A stretch of DNA of 64,000 nucleotides, taken from contig NZ_CP062253.1 in the NCBI RefSeq assembly GCF_014863585.1, positions 1,266,501 to 1,330,500 on the forward strand, in the 5' to 3' direction. Shown in pieces: positions 1 to 9,093 of this stretch. The stretch's first letter is position 1. Every line of letters begins with the position of its first letter. The translations under genes were made by a program, and so were the position numbers. The notes under the pieces were generated by a model. The model did no database searches and was not told the DNA's origin. It was given only the letters and a program-made list of their open reading frames with translations. Source of the stretch: Pseudomonas gozinkensis. Lineage in GTDB: Bacteria; Pseudomonadota; Gammaproteobacteria; Pseudomonadales; Pseudomonadaceae.

Positions 1-369
1 GAAGCCGAGAGGCCCGCGCCACACGGTCCGCCATAACGCGAATCCGAAAGGCAAAAAAGCCTCGGTTTCTATGGAGGACGCAGTTGCGCCATGTTGATGA
101 TGTACCGGCTTCGACCCCGGGCCGCTGATTGGGCAGCGACGGGACAAAGCCTATCGGTCAGGCGCTAGCGGCGCCAAGTCTACGCTGTGGACGCGTAGCG
201 TAGGAAATGTGGCTTCTTCTTGAAGCCTGAATCTGTAGGAAATTCCTGTTTTTGTATGGCGGTCAGCCAGACTGCACCTGAAGCGTGATTTTTCCTTTAT
301 TTATTTGAATCTCAGGCATCTCCGGGTGCTCGGCCCTTGGTCTCAGGGCTTAAAGGATTTTTGTGAATA
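1..369 (+). other. Hairpin-rich non-coding stretch upstream of PRTase gene
   Basis: No credible complete gene is seen here. From about 123 to 227 four short perfect hairpins follow one another: CGCTG/CAGCG (123-127 with 134-138), GGCGC/GCGCC (161-165 with 171-175), CTACGCT/AGCGTAG (180-186 with 197-203) and GGCTTC/GAAGCC (211-216 with 222-227). An AGGAA-A-TTCCT palindrome follows at 237-247. Such a run could be a structured RNA, a leader for the following pair, or the remnant of a mobile element boundary. A short open frame enters from the left edge and stops at 97 (TGA); it could be the last 31 codons of a gene outside the window, but there is no support beyond its openness. It does not match tmRNA, RNase P RNA, 4.5S or 6S RNA as I know them. 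Confidence 0.3.
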
Positions 370-381
370 ATGGAGAATTCA

Positions 382-963
382 ATGAAGGTGTCCCTCAAAC
401 AGATCAACGGCCCATGGGATCAGGGATGGGTGCTGGACAAGCACATGGTAAGTAGTACCTTTCTCGGCAACGATGATCGCGGACACCCCTGTTTCGATAA
501 TCAGCGCACAGAGATTGGTGAGGCGACATACCAGCTCAAATACCAGAAAGACTGGAATCAGGTCGGCCCGCTCGCCCAAGCGGTAGCGACAAATGTGTTC
601 CCTATGTTGGATCAAGTAGGGTTTGTGCTGCCCATGCCAGCTTCAAATGTCCGGCAGCGACAACCGGTTACTGAGGTCGCTCTGGAGTTGGGACGAATTG
701 TCGGGCGGCCGGTTTTCTCGGATTTGCTTCGAAAAGCGACTACGGGAAAGTCACTCAAGGATCTGCACTCCAAAGCAGAAAAGGTTGCTGCTATTGGAAA
801 CAGTTTCAGCGTTAATGACGAAATTACGACAGATGGATGCTGGAATGTTTTGGTCGTAGATGATTTGTTTGACAGCGGAGCGTCGATGGACGCGGCTTGT
901 GCTGTCTTGCGTGAATATCCGAAGGTGGGGAAGATCTACGTAGCGGCGCTAACCTGGAAGTGA
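382..963 (+). CDS. ComF-like phosphoribosyltransferase
   Basis: A 193-residue soluble protein of the type I phosphoribosyltransferase fold. The PRPP-binding loop is clear at residues about 156-168 (VLVVDDLFDSGAS, two acidic residues followed by the small-residue loop), and an upstream VLPMPAS segment (about 82-88) resembles the ComF-family strand. The substrate is not predictable. The ATG at 382 is preferred over the in-frame ATG at 370 because a GGAG (372-375) lies six bases before it. The stop lies just ahead of the next gene, which starts at 969, so the two are almost certainly co-transcribed. Neither gene resembles the housekeeping genes downstream, and the sequence ahead of them is hairpin-rich, which suggests an accessory insertion. 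A role in nucleotide signalling or defence is an inference from the SLOG partner only. Confidence 0.8.
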   Translation: MKVSLKQINGPWDQGWVLDKHMVSSTFLGNDDRGHPCFDNQRTEIGEATYQLKYQKDWNQVGPLAQAVATNVFPMLDQVGFVLPMPASNVRQRQPVTEVALELGRIVGRPVFSDLLRKATTGKSLKDLHSKAEKVAAIGNSFSVNDEITTDGCWNVLVVDDLFDSGASMDAACAVLREYPKVGKIYVAALTWK

Positions 964-968
964 ATTCA

Positions 969-1526
969 ATGACGACTGTATTTATTGCTGGCTCTATCAA
1001 TATCAAGAACCTTGATCCGAAGGTTAAGGAACGTATCAATAATATCGTTGCGTCTGAATTCGAGGTGGTCGTTGGTGATGCAGGTGGCGCCGATACCTCC
1101 ATTCAGGAATATCTGCTGAGTCTCGAACGATCCAGAACCACTGTGTTCTGTAGCGGTCCAGCGCCGCGGAACAACCTCGGACAGTGGCCCGCCAGAACAG
1201 TGGACTCCAAACACTCCAAAGGATCGAGGGCCTTCTTCACCGAGAAAGACGTGGTGATGGCCGAAGCCGCTGACTACGGCTTGATGATATGGGATGCGAA
1301 GAGCACCGGTACGCTCAGCAACGTCATAGAACTGCTGTCGAGAAAGAAGAAGTCCCTTGTCTTCGTCAACAAGGAGAAGGAATTCAAAGTGGTGGGAGAC
1401 GTGAGTCAGCTCGAAGAGTTGATTGCATTCATGTCTGACCACGCCAAGCAAAAAGCCAACGAAAAAATCAAACTGTTCGATCGTATTTCCTCGCTGAAAT
1501 ACGATCAGTCCGAGCTTTTCTTTTGA
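969..1526 (+). CDS. SLOG-type (DprA/LOG-like) nucleotide-binding protein
   Basis: A 185-residue protein with a Rossmann-like N-terminus: a first strand ending FIAGSI (residues about 5-10) and a GDAGGAD motif (36-42), the pattern of the SLOG superfamily, in particular the YspA/DUF2493-like branch that binds nucleotides or their derivatives. The C-terminal third is charged and probably helical. ATG 969 is chosen because GGAAG lies about eight bases upstream; a GTG at 960, overlapping the previous stop, is the alternative. It is the second gene of a two-gene unit with the phosphoribosyltransferase. SLOG proteins are known as sensors or enzymes in nucleotide-centred conflict systems and in cytokinin-type base release, so this pair could make or sense a modified nucleotide. 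That function is inferred, not seen. Confidence 0.7.
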   Translation: MTTVFIAGSINIKNLDPKVKERINNIVASEFEVVVGDAGGADTSIQEYLLSLERSRTTVFCSGPAPRNNLGQWPARTVDSKHSKGSRAFFTEKDVVMAEAADYGLMIWDAKSTGTLSNVIELLSRKKKSLVFVNKEKEFKVVGDVSQLEELIAFMSDHAKQKANEKIKLFDRISSLKYDQSELFF

Positions 1527-1549
1527 TGTTTTGCGTCGGCTTTCTTGAA

Positions 1550-1574
1550 CCCCGGCACTCTATCGGTGCCGGGG
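1550..1574. terminator. Bidirectional terminator-like hairpin
   Basis: A nine-base-pair GC-rich stem, CCCCGGCAC (1550-1558) with GTGCCGGGG (1566-1574), sits between the convergent SLOG gene and the APC permease. It is followed by only a short T run (gcttttag) on the plus strand. It probably serves both genes. Confidence 0.6.
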
Positions 1575-1584
1575 CCGAACGCTT

Positions 1585-3069
1585 TTAGCGACCCACTTTC
1601 CACGCATCCCCAGCCGGCGCCTTCCCATGGTCATACGGCTTGCCTATCCACATATAAACCAGCCCCAGCCCAATCACGATCGCCGTGCTCAGCACCATCG
1701 CGTAGTTGATGTACCACGCCGCATCCGGCGTGCGGGGCCAGGCCATGTTGATGATTGCGCCGACGCCGTAGACCAGCGCGCCGATGTTCACCGGCCAGCC
1801 CCAGGCGCCGAGGGTGAATTTGCCGCTCGGTTTCCAGCCTTTGCTGCGGGCGTACAGGGCGGCGAGGACGATCATCTGGAACGCGAGGTAGATGCCGATG
1901 GCGGCGAAGCTGACGATGGTCGCCACGGCGTCTTGCAGGAAAAAGCCGAGGGCGATGATCAGGCCGGGCAGGACGCCGGACACGAACAGTGCGGCAACCG
2001 GCACCTGAGTCGTAGGAGAAATCTTTTTCAGCAGTCGGCTACCGATGACCATTTCATCGCGAGCGTAGGAATACAGCAGACGACTCGCCGCCGCTTGCAG
2101 GCTGATGACGCAGGAGATGAAGGAAATCATCACCACGCCCATCACCACTTTCGAACCGACCGGGCCGAAGGCGTTGTTGAGGATGGTGGTGACCGGGTCC
2201 TTGTCGGTGCCATTGATCACCGCTTGCATGTCCGGCACGGCGAGGATCAGCGCCAGGCAAGCGAACATCGCTGCGATGCCGCCGATGTAGATGGTCATGC
2301 GCATGGCCACCGGGATTCTCTTGCTCGGGTTCGGAGTTTCTTCGGCGACATCGCCGCAGGCTTCGAAGCCGTAGTAGAGGAACATCCCCGCCAAAGACGC
2401 GGTGAGGAACGCCGGCAAGTAGGAGCCGTCGACGCTGATGTCGAAGGTGTTGAACAGCACGCTGATCGGCTGGTGGCGCTCGAAAATCAGCAGGTACACG
2501 CCGACGATCACCGCGCCCACCAGTTCGCAGAGGAAGCCGAACATGGCGATCCGCGCCAGCACTTTGGTGCCGCTGAGATTCACCAGTGTGGCAAACAGCG
2601 TCAGCACCAGGGCGATGACGATGTTGGTGTTGTTGCTCGGCTCAAAACCCAGCATGGCGGCGAGGTACGGGCCGGCGCCGACCGCAACGGCGGCGATGGT
2701 CACGCACAGCGCGATGGAGTAGATCCAGCCGACCATCCATGCCCATTTCTTGCCCACCAGACGCCGCGCCCAAGGATAAACGCCACCGGAAATCGGGAAC
2801 TGCGACACCACTTCGCCGAAGATCAGGCACACCAGCAGTTGCCCGCAACCGACCAGCAAGTAAGCCCAGAACATCGGTGGCCCACCAGCGGCCAGGCACA
2901 GGCCGAACAGGGTATAAACGCCTACGACCGGTGACAGATAAGTGAAGCCCAATGCGAAGTTTTCCCACAGGCTCATGCTGCGGTTGAAGTTGGAGGTGTA
3001 GCCCAGCTGGCGCAGTTGTTCGGCATCGCTGTCGGCAACGGCGGCTGAGAGATCGGGTGATGCACTCAT
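1585..3069 (-). CDS. APC-family amino acid/amine permease
   Basis: A 494-residue integral inner-membrane transporter of the amino acid-polyamine-organocation (APC) superfamily, with roughly twelve hydrophobic segments. The N-terminal cytoplasmic stretch is followed by the typical first-helix region (SLWENFALGFTYLSPVVG) and the family's GGVYPWA segment about residue 96. The length is normal for the BAT1/GABA-permease-like branch. The start ATG at 3069 has a GGAG nine bases upstream. It follows a PatD-like dehydrogenase on the same strand, separated by a REPIN, so it may be the last member of the polyamine/GABA module; uptake of GABA, an amino acid or a related amine is a reasonable but unproven guess. 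The exact substrate cannot be read from the sequence. Confidence 0.85.
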   Translation of the reverse strand: MSASPDLSAAVADSDAEQLRQLGYTSNFNRSMSLWENFALGFTYLSPVVGVYTLFGLCLAAGGPPMFWAYLLVGCGQLLVCLIFGEVVSQFPISGGVYPWARRLVGKKWAWMVGWIYSIALCVTIAAVAVGAGPYLAAMLGFEPSNNTNIVIALVLTLFATLVNLSGTKVLARIAMFGFLCELVGAVIVGVYLLIFERHQPISVLFNTFDISVDGSYLPAFLTASLAGMFLYYGFEACGDVAEETPNPSKRIPVAMRMTIYIGGIAAMFACLALILAVPDMQAVINGTDKDPVTTILNNAFGPVGSKVVMGVVMISFISCVISLQAAASRLLYSYARDEMVIGSRLLKKISPTTQVPVAALFVSGVLPGLIIALGFFLQDAVATIVSFAAIGIYLAFQMIVLAALYARSKGWKPSGKFTLGAWGWPVNIGALVYGVGAIINMAWPRTPDAAWYINYAMVLSTAIVIGLGLVYMWIGKPYDHGKAPAGDAWKVGR

Positions 3070-3212
3070 GTGTGTTTGCTCCGTGAAATCGGCAGATTTC
3101 GGATGGCCGAAACCGTGGCGGTGCCTTGAAGGCGCCGCCCGGATCGGTAGTTATTGTTTTGAATGCCTGGTGATGCGTAATGCCGGTTTCCTTCCTGAAA
3201 CCGGGGTGACGC

Positions 3213-3279
3213 CATCGCTGGCAAGCCAGCTCCCACAAGAGCTGCACTGAACCCTGTGGGAGCTGGCTTGCCAGCGATG
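3213..3279. repeat. REPIN (inverted pair of REP sequences)
   Basis: Two REP units in inverted orientation: the left unit ends GCTCCCACA (3213-3237) and the right begins TGTGGGAGC (3255-3279). Both carry the TGGCTTGCCA stem variant. The spacer is only about 17 bases. Confidence 0.9.
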
Positions 3280-3282
3280 CTT

Positions 3283-4707
3283 TTAGTGCTTGAACATCAC
3301 ATGCCGAACCGTGGTGTAGTCCTCCAGCCCGTACATGGACATGTCCTTGCCGTAACCGGACAGTTTCTGACCGCCATGAGGCATTTCACTGACAAGCATG
3401 AAGTGCGTATTCACCCAGGTGCAGCCGTACTGCAACCGCGCGGACAGGCGATGGGCGCGTCCTACATCAGCCGTCCACACCGAAGACGCGAGGCCGTAGT
3501 CCGAATCGTTGGCCCACTCCAGCGCTTGGGCTTCATCGGTGAACTTGGTCACCGACACCACCGGCCCGAACACTTCGCGACGGACGATTTCGTCGTCCTG
3601 CTGGGCGTCGGCCAGAACGGTGGGTTCGAAGAAGAAGCCATTGCCGTCCACAGCCTTGCCGCCAGTGATCAAACGAATGTGCGGCTGCGCCACGGCGCGT
3701 TCGACAAACCCGGCCACGCGGTCGCGATGCTGGGCGGTGATCAGCGGCCCCAGTTCGGTCGACGGATCATCCTGCAAGCCGTACTTGATGCTGCTGACCG
3801 CCGCGCCGAGCTTCTCGACGAACTTGTCGTAGATACCTTGCTGGGCGTAGATCCGGCACGCGGCGGTGCAGTCCTGGCCGGCGTTGTAGAAGCCAAAAGT
3901 GCGAATGCCTTCGACTGCGGCATCGATGTCGGCGTCGTCGAAGATGATCACCGGCGCCTTGCCGCCCAGCTCCATGTGCATGCGTTTGACGCTGTCGGCA
4001 GTGCTGGAAATGATGTTCGAGCCGGTGGCGATGGAACCGGTCAGCGACACCATGCGCACTTTCGGATGGGTCACCAGTGGACTGCCCACGCTCGGCCCAC
4101 GCCCGAACACCAGATTGAGCACACCGGCCGGGAAAATGTCCGACGCCAGTTCGGCCAGACGCAACGCGGTCAGCGGGGTTTGTTCCGACGGCTTGAGCAC
4201 CACGGTATTACCGGCGGCGAGGGCCGGGGCGATTTTCCAGGCGACCATCATCAGCGGGTAGTTCCACGGCGCGATGGAGGCGATCACGCCCACCGGGTCG
4301 CGACGGATCATCGACGTGTGGCCGGGCAGGTACTCGCCACCGGCAGAACCGCTCATGCAACGGCTGGCGCCGGCGAAGAAGCGGAATACGTCGGCAATCG
4401 CCGGGATCTCGTCGTTCAGCGCAGCACTGTAGGGTTTGCCGCAGTTGTCCGATTCCAGTTTGGCCAGTTCTTCGCCGTGGGCTTCGATGGCGTCGGCGAG
4501 TTTGAGCAGCAGCAGCGAACGGTCTTTCGGCGTGGTCTGCGACCATTCGGCGAAGGCACTGTCGGCGGCGCGCACGGCGGCATCGACCTGGGCTTCGGTG
4601 GCTTCATTGATTTCCACCAGCACTTCACCGCGCGCCGGGTTGAGCACCTGTTGCGCCGGGCCTTCGCCGTTGACCAGTTGGCCGTTGATCAAGAGTTTGG
4701 TTTGCAT
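3283..4707 (-). CDS. patD: Gamma-aminobutyraldehyde dehydrogenase (PatD/YdcW-like)
   Basis: A 474-residue NAD(P)-dependent aldehyde dehydrogenase, the same length as E. coli PatD. It would oxidise 4-aminobutyraldehyde from putrescine to GABA. The catalytic cysteine is C280 in [11 protein letters not shown] and the general base E246 is in MELGGK; the cofactor-binding APWNYP segment is at about 146-151. The start ATG at 4707 follows a GAGG eight to nine bases upstream; the longer open frame runs through a REPIN and is not coding. It lies downstream of a YdcSTUV-type ABC importer, the same partnership as ydcSTUV-ydcW in E. coli. A second, related dehydrogenase precedes the importer (9094-10581), so the two may share or divide substrates. 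Confidence 0.88.
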   Translation of the reverse strand: MQTKLLINGQLVNGEGPAQQVLNPARGEVLVEINEATEAQVDAAVRAADSAFAEWSQTTPKDRSLLLLKLADAIEAHGEELAKLESDNCGKPYSAALNDEIPAIADVFRFFAGASRCMSGSAGGEYLPGHTSMIRRDPVGVIASIAPWNYPLMMVAWKIAPALAAGNTVVLKPSEQTPLTALRLAELASDIFPAGVLNLVFGRGPSVGSPLVTHPKVRMVSLTGSIATGSNIISSTADSVKRMHMELGGKAPVIIFDDADIDAAVEGIRTFGFYNAGQDCTAACRIYAQQGIYDKFVEKLGAAVSSIKYGLQDDPSTELGPLITAQHRDRVAGFVERAVAQPHIRLITGGKAVDGNGFFFEPTVLADAQQDDEIVRREVFGPVVSVTKFTDEAQALEWANDSDYGLASSVWTADVGRAHRLSARLQYGCTWVNTHFMLVSEMPHGGQKLSGYGKDMSMYGLEDYTTVRHVMFKH

Positions 4708-4756
4708 GTTGTTGCCCTCACTAGCACTTTTATTTTTCTGGCCGGATCGAGAACCC

Positions 4757-4846
4757 TGTGGGAGCGGGCTTGCCCGCGATGAGGCCATCCCATTCAAAAA
4801 TGATGGTGGCTGACACACCGTCATCGCTGGCAAGCCAGCTCCCACA
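4757..4846. repeat. REPIN, mixed stem types
   Basis: The left unit (4757-4780) has the GGGCTTGCCC stem and the inverted right unit (4823-4846) the TGGCTTGCCA stem, so this is a hybrid pair. It lies between ydcV and the PatD-like gene. Confidence 0.9.
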
Positions 4847-4871
4847 GGGAGTTGTGGTGTCTGTTATGAGT

Positions 4872-5681
4872 TCATTTGCCGCCGCTGCCGGCCACGCTCT
4901 CGCCACCCCGGGTCAGGTAGTAGGCGCCGAGGATCGGCAGCATGGTCACCAGCATCACGAGCATCGCCACAACATTGGTCACCGGCACGTCCCGAGGGCG
5001 GCTCAACTGATTGAGCAACCACAGCGGCAAGGTGCGTTCGTGGCCGGCGGTGAAGGTGGTGACGATGATTTCGTCGAACGACAGCGCAAACGCGAGCATG
5101 CCGCCGGCGAGCAGTGCCGAGCCGAGGTTCGGCAGGATGATGTAGCGGAAGGTCTGCCAGCCGTCGGCGCCGAGATCCATCGACGCCTCGATCAGGCTGT
5201 GGGAGGTTCGGCGCAGGCGGGCGATGACGTTGTTGTAGACGATCACCACACAGAAGGTCGCGTGACCGACGATGATGGTGAACATCCCCGGCTCGATGCC
5301 CAGCGTCTTGAAGGTCGCCAACAGCGCGATCCCGGTGATGATCCCCGGCAGTGCGATCGGCAGGATCAGCATCAGCGAAATGCCCTGTTTGCCGAAGAAG
5401 TCCCGGCGGTACAGCGCCGCCGAAGCGAGGGTGCCGAGCACCATCGCGATCAGCGTGGCAATGGCTGCGATCTGCAACGACAGCTTTATCGCCTCCAGTA
5501 CGTCCGGCCGCGAAAACGCCACGCTGAACCAGTGCAGCGTGAAGCCTTTCGGTGGAAAGCTGAACGCCGCGTCTTCGGTGTTGAAGGCGTAGAGGAAGAT
5601 GATCAGGATCGGGAAGTGCAGAAACACCAGCCCGCCCCAGGCTGCGATTTTCAGGCCTAAAGAGGCTTTCTCAGAGTGCAT
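4872..5681 (-). CDS. ydcV: ABC transporter permease, YdcV/PotC-like
   Basis: A 269-residue inner-membrane permease with about six hydrophobic segments and the conserved cytoplasmic EAA loop ([20 protein letters not shown]) that docks on the ATPase. It belongs to the spermidine/putrescine (PotC/PotI, YdcV) permease family and is the last transporter gene of the operon. Its start at 5681 overlaps the end of ydcU by 11 bases, which implies translational coupling and a 1:1 heterodimer. With YdcU it would form the channel through which the substrate delivered by YdcS passes. The substrate is probably a polyamine or related amine, judged from the dehydrogenases on both sides. Confidence 0.9.
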   Translation of the reverse strand: MHSEKASLGLKIAAWGGLVFLHFPILIIFLYAFNTEDAAFSFPPKGFTLHWFSVAFSRPDVLEAIKLSLQIAAIATLIAMVLGTLASAALYRRDFFGKQGISLMLILPIALPGIITGIALLATFKTLGIEPGMFTIIVGHATFCVVIVYNNVIARLRRTSHSLIEASMDLGADGWQTFRYIILPNLGSALLAGGMLAFALSFDEIIVTTFTAGHERTLPLWLLNQLSRPRDVPVTNVVAMLVMLVTMLPILGAYYLTRGGESVAGSGGK

Positions 5682-6606
5682 CGAAGGCCCCCAGTCGTTT
5701 GACGATGGACAGGTAAATGGCGATCAGCACGATCGGCACCAGCGTAAACGCCGCAGCCATTGGCATGTTGCCGATCGCGCCCTGTTGCGCGTAGACCATG
5801 CTGCCGACGAAGTAGCCCGGCGGGCCCACCAGTTGCGGCACGATGAAGTCGCCCAGTGTCAGCGAAAACGTGAAGATGGAACCTGCGGCAATCCCCGGCA
5901 CCGACAGCGGCAGAATCACCTGCATGAAGGTCTGGCGCGGCTTGGCCCCGAGGTCGGCGGAGGCTTGCAGCAACGACGGCGGCAGTCGCTCCAGCGAGGC
6001 CTGGATCGGCAGGATCATGAACGGCAGCCAGATGTAGACGAACACCATGAACCGGCCCAGATGCGAGGTCGACAAGGTGCTGCCGCCGACCCCGGGAATC
6101 CCCAGAATGAACTGCAGAACCGGCTCCAGTCCCAGGTGCTGAACGAACCACTGTGCCACGCCGCCCTTGGCCAGCAGCAGCGTCCAGGCGTAGGCCTTGA
6201 CGATGTAACTGGCCCACATCGGCATCATCACCGCGATGTAGAAAAACGCCTTGGTCTTGCCGGTGGTGTAGCGCGCCATGTAGTAGGCAATCGGGAACGC
6301 GACGATGGCGCTGGCGATCGACACCACGACCGCCATGCTCAGGGTGCGCAGGATGATGTCGAAATTCGACGGCTGAAACAGCGCGGCGAAGTTGGCCAGG
6401 GTCAGGTCCGGGGTGACCGCCATGGTGAAGTCGTCGAAGGTGTAGAAACCTTGCCACAACAGCACCAGCAACGAGCCCAGATAAATCGCGCCGAACCACA
6501 GCAGCGGCGGCACCAGCAGCATCGACAAATACAGGTTCGGTTTGCGGTAGAGCAGGTTGGAAAACTTGCGCAGCGGCGCCGATTGCGGGAGGACGAGGGC
6601 GGTCAT
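5671..6606 (-). CDS. ydcU: ABC transporter permease, YdcU/PotB-like
   Basis: A 311-residue inner-membrane permease, strongly similar from memory to E. coli YdcU along its length (for example [14 protein letters not shown], and the ending [10 protein letters not shown]). The EAA loop is [20 protein letters not shown]. The start at 6606 is one base past the ydcT stop (TGA at 6608-6610), so it is translationally coupled to the ATPase gene; the open frame extends further upstream but lies inside ydcT. It pairs with YdcV, with which it overlaps by 11 bases. Together they form the membrane part of the amine importer. Confidence 0.92.
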   Translation of the reverse strand: MTALVLPQSAPLRKFSNLLYRKPNLYLSMLLVPPLLWFGAIYLGSLLVLLWQGFYTFDDFTMAVTPDLTLANFAALFQPSNFDIILRTLSMAVVVSIASAIVAFPIAYYMARYTTGKTKAFFYIAVMMPMWASYIVKAYAWTLLLAKGGVAQWFVQHLGLEPVLQFILGIPGVGGSTLSTSHLGRFMVFVYIWLPFMILPIQASLERLPPSLLQASADLGAKPRQTFMQVILPLSVPGIAAGSIFTFSLTLGDFIVPQLVGPPGYFVGSMVYAQQGAIGNMPMAAAFTLVPIVLIAIYLSIVKRLGAFDAL

Positions 6607-6607
6607 G

Positions 6608-7645
6608 TCACACCCCGCTCGCAACGGTGTCGTGCAGCGCAATCATCGCTTCCCGCGCCCAGCGTGCGCTGATGCGCTGACCGGTCTGGTGTTGCGCGCT
6701 GCTGTCGATCCATTGATTGTTGGCCTGGCTGATGCTCAGGGTCTGGCCGTTTTCCAGGGTCAGTTCGTAGCGCGTGGCGCTGCCCTGATACTGGATGTCG
6801 TGGAGCAGGCCGCTGACTTCGATCTCATGACTGGCCAACGGGCCTTCGGCGAAACGCACGTGTTCCGGGCGGATCGAAAACGGCTGCGGATGACCGCTGA
6901 GCTGGCGCGCCAGATCGCCGCGAATCACGTTCGAAGTGCCGACGAATTCGGCGACGAACGTCGTGGTAGGTTTCATGTACAGATTGCGTGGGGTGTCGAC
7001 CTGTTCGATGCGACCCTTGTTGAACACGGCCACGCGGTCGGACATCGACAGCGCTTCGGTCTGGTCGTGAGTGACGAAGATGAAGGTGATGCCGAGCTGG
7101 CGTTGCAGCTTCTTCAGTTCGCTCTGCATCTGTTCACGCAGCTTCAGGTCGAGAGCGCCTAACGGCTCGTCGAGCAACAGCACCCGCGGACGATTGACCA
7201 GGGCGCGGGCGAGGGCGACACGTTGGCGCTGACCGCCGGACAACTGCACCGGTTTACGGGCGCCGTAACCGCCGAGGGCGACCATGTCCAACGCCTCTTC
7301 GGCGCGTTTGTGGCGCTCGCTCTTGCTTACGCCTTTGACTTTCAAACCGTAGGCGACGTTGTCCAGCACGTTCATGTGCGGGAACAGCGCGTAATCCTGA
7401 AACACCGTGTTTACGTCGCGTTGATAGGGCGGCAGACCGGCGGCTTCGGCGCCGTGAATGCGGATCGAGCCAGCGCTCGGTTGCTCGAACCCGGCGATCA
7501 GGCGCAGGCACGTGGTCTTGCCGGAACCTGAGGGGCCGAGCATGGAAAAGAACTCGCCGTCCTGGATATCGATGGAAACCCGGTCAACGGCTTTCACTTC
7601 GCCGAACTGCCGGGAAACGTTAGTGAACTGGACTGCAAGCGTCAT
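6608..7645 (-). CDS. ydcT: ABC transporter ATP-binding protein, YdcT/PotA-like
   Basis: A 345-residue ATPase that powers the importer. Walker A is GPSGSGKT (about residues 37-44), the signature is LSGGQRQRVALARAL, Walker B LLLDEP and the switch histidine in FVTHDQ. A C-terminal TOBE-like domain of about 100 residues follows, as in PotA. The ATG at 7645 is chosen by a GGAG nine bases upstream and by the domain boundary; the longer open frame runs back through intergenic sequence into a REPIN. A gap of about 214 bases holding a REPIN separates it from the binding-protein gene ydcS; REPINs in such positions may act as mRNA stabilisers that favour the binding protein. Confidence 0.92.
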   Translation of the reverse strand: MTLAVQFTNVSRQFGEVKAVDRVSIDIQDGEFFSMLGPSGSGKTTCLRLIAGFEQPSAGSIRIHGAEAAGLPPYQRDVNTVFQDYALFPHMNVLDNVAYGLKVKGVSKSERHKRAEEALDMVALGGYGARKPVQLSGGQRQRVALARALVNRPRVLLLDEPLGALDLKLREQMQSELKKLQRQLGITFIFVTHDQTEALSMSDRVAVFNKGRIEQVDTPRNLYMKPTTTFVAEFVGTSNVIRGDLARQLSGHPQPFSIRPEHVRFAEGPLASHEIEVSGLLHDIQYQGSATRYELTLENGQTLSISQANNQWIDSSAQHQTGQRISARWAREAMIALHDTVASGV

Positions 7646-7758
7646 GATGCGGTGCTCCAAAAAGGCGAGGGCCGTCGCAGCGGCCCTGCCTGGACTTCTG
7701 AAAAACGAACAACGGTTATCTGTTGCCAGGTGAGATCGCGGTATTGGCGGTGATCTCA

Positions 7759-7848
7759 TGTGGGAGCGAGCTTGCTCGCGAAGACGGTGGGTCAGTCACC
7801 TGCAATGTTGGATGCGATACCCACTTCGCGAGCAAGCTCGCTCCCACA
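7759..7848. repeat. REPIN between ydcS and ydcT
   Basis: Inverted REP units at 7759-7782 and 7825-7848, both with the GAGCTTGCTC stem. They sit inside the operon just after the binding-protein gene, a position where a 3' hairpin could protect the upstream message. Confidence 0.9.
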
Positions 7849-7859
7849 GGAAAGATCGA

Positions 7860-9011
7860 TTACCTACCGCCCATAATCGCAATGTAGTCCTGCGTCCACC
7901 GGCTATAAGGCACAAACTTCCCACCTTCAGCCTGCGGTGTTTTCCAGAAGGCGATCTTGTCGAACTGATCGAATCCGTTGGTCTTGCAGCCTTCAGCCCC
8001 GAGCAACTCACTGCCCTGGCAAGCCGCCGGAACCGCCGGCAACGAACCGAACCAGGCCGCCACGTCACCCTGGACTTTCGGCTGCAGCGACCAGTCCATC
8101 CACTTGTAGGCGCAGTTCGGATGTTTGGCCTCGGCGTGCAGCATGGTGGTGTCGGCCCAACCGGTGGCGCCTTCTTTCGGCACGGTCGAAGCGATCGGCT
8201 GTTTCTCGTTGATCAGGCCGTTGACCTGATACGGCCAGGCGCTGGACGCGACCACGCCTTCGTTCTTGAAGTCGCTCATCTGCACCGTGGTGTCGTGCCA
8301 GTAGCGATGGATCAGCTTCTGCTGGGCGCGCAACAGATCCAGTACGGCTTTGTACTGATCTTCAGTGAGCTGGTACGGATCCTTGATCCCCAGCTCAGGC
8401 TTGGTGGACTTCAGGTACAGCGCCGCATCGGCGATGTAGATCGGGCCGTCGTAGGCTTGCACACGGCCCTTGTTCGGCTTGCCGTCGGGCAGGTTCTGCG
8501 CGTCGAACACCACGTTCCAGCTGGTCGGCGCGGTCTTGAAGACGTTGGTGTTGTACATCAGCACGTTCGGGCCCCACTGGTACGGGGTGCCGTAGGTCTG
8601 GTTGTTGACCACGTACCATGGCGCGTCTTTCAGGCGCGGGTCGAGGGATTTCCAGTTCGGGATCAACGCGGTGTTGATCGGTTGCACACGCTTGCCGACG
8701 ATCAACCGCAGCGAGGCATCGCCTGACGCGGTCACCAGGTCGTAACCGCCCTTGGCCATCAGGCTGACCATTTCATCGGAGGTGGCGGCGGTTTTCACAT
8801 TGACCTTGCAGCCGGTTTCCTTTTCGAAACCGGTCACCCAGTCGTAGGCCTTGTCGCTTTCACCGCGTTCGATGTAGCCGGGCCAGGCGACGATATCCAG
8901 CTGGCCTTCGCCGGCGCCGACGGCTTTCAGCGGCTCGGCGGCCTGCAGGCTGGCGCTGGCCAGCAGGGCCGTGGTGATTGCACTGAGCAGTGCGGTCTTG
9001 TGCACGAACAT
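7860..9011 (-). CDS. ydcS: Periplasmic binding protein, YdcS-like
   Basis: A 383-residue protein with a signal peptide (hydrophobic stretch at about residues 8-20, probable cleavage after LQAA-like motif, residues 22-25). The mature part matches E. coli YdcS almost block for block from memory, including DIVAWPGYIERG, KTAATSDEMVS, DLVTASGDASLRL and the C-terminal end DYIAIMGGR. It delivers a polyamine-type ligand to YdcTUV; E. coli YdcS has also been linked to polyhydroxybutyrate. A GAGGG ribosome binding site lies upstream of the ATG at 9011. It begins about 80 bases after the first dehydrogenase and is probably in the same transcript. Confidence 0.93.
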   Translation of the reverse strand: MFVHKTALLSAITTALLASASLQAAEPLKAVGAGEGQLDIVAWPGYIERGESDKAYDWVTGFEKETGCKVNVKTAATSDEMVSLMAKGGYDLVTASGDASLRLIVGKRVQPINTALIPNWKSLDPRLKDAPWYVVNNQTYGTPYQWGPNVLMYNTNVFKTAPTSWNVVFDAQNLPDGKPNKGRVQAYDGPIYIADAALYLKSTKPELGIKDPYQLTEDQYKAVLDLLRAQQKLIHRYWHDTTVQMSDFKNEGVVASSAWPYQVNGLINEKQPIASTVPKEGATGWADTTMLHAEAKHPNCAYKWMDWSLQPKVQGDVAAWFGSLPAVPAACQGSELLGAEGCKTNGFDQFDKIAFWKTPQAEGGKFVPYSRWTQDYIAIMGGR

Positions 9012-9093
9012 GGTGAACCCTCTTCTTTAAATTATGGTCGGGGCAGTTGTGAACGCGGTGAAGCATGCCGTCAGCGGCTTGTTATTAGCGTAG

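Noticed and set aside
2..97. Short open frame entering from the left edge
   Set aside because: Thirty-one codons with no recognisable motif; openness over this length is expected by chance in GC-rich DNA.
100..260. Possible retron ncRNA
   Set aside because: No reverse transcriptase is in the window and no flanking a1/a2 inverted repeats were found; only a PRTase suggests it.
1627..2934. Long plus-strand open frame of 435 codons
   Set aside because: It is the antisense shadow of the APC permease; the composition (His, Arg, Asp rich) is typical of such shadows.
3256..4782. Plus-strand open frame of 508 codons
   Set aside because: Antisense to the PatD-like gene; it begins in a REPIN.
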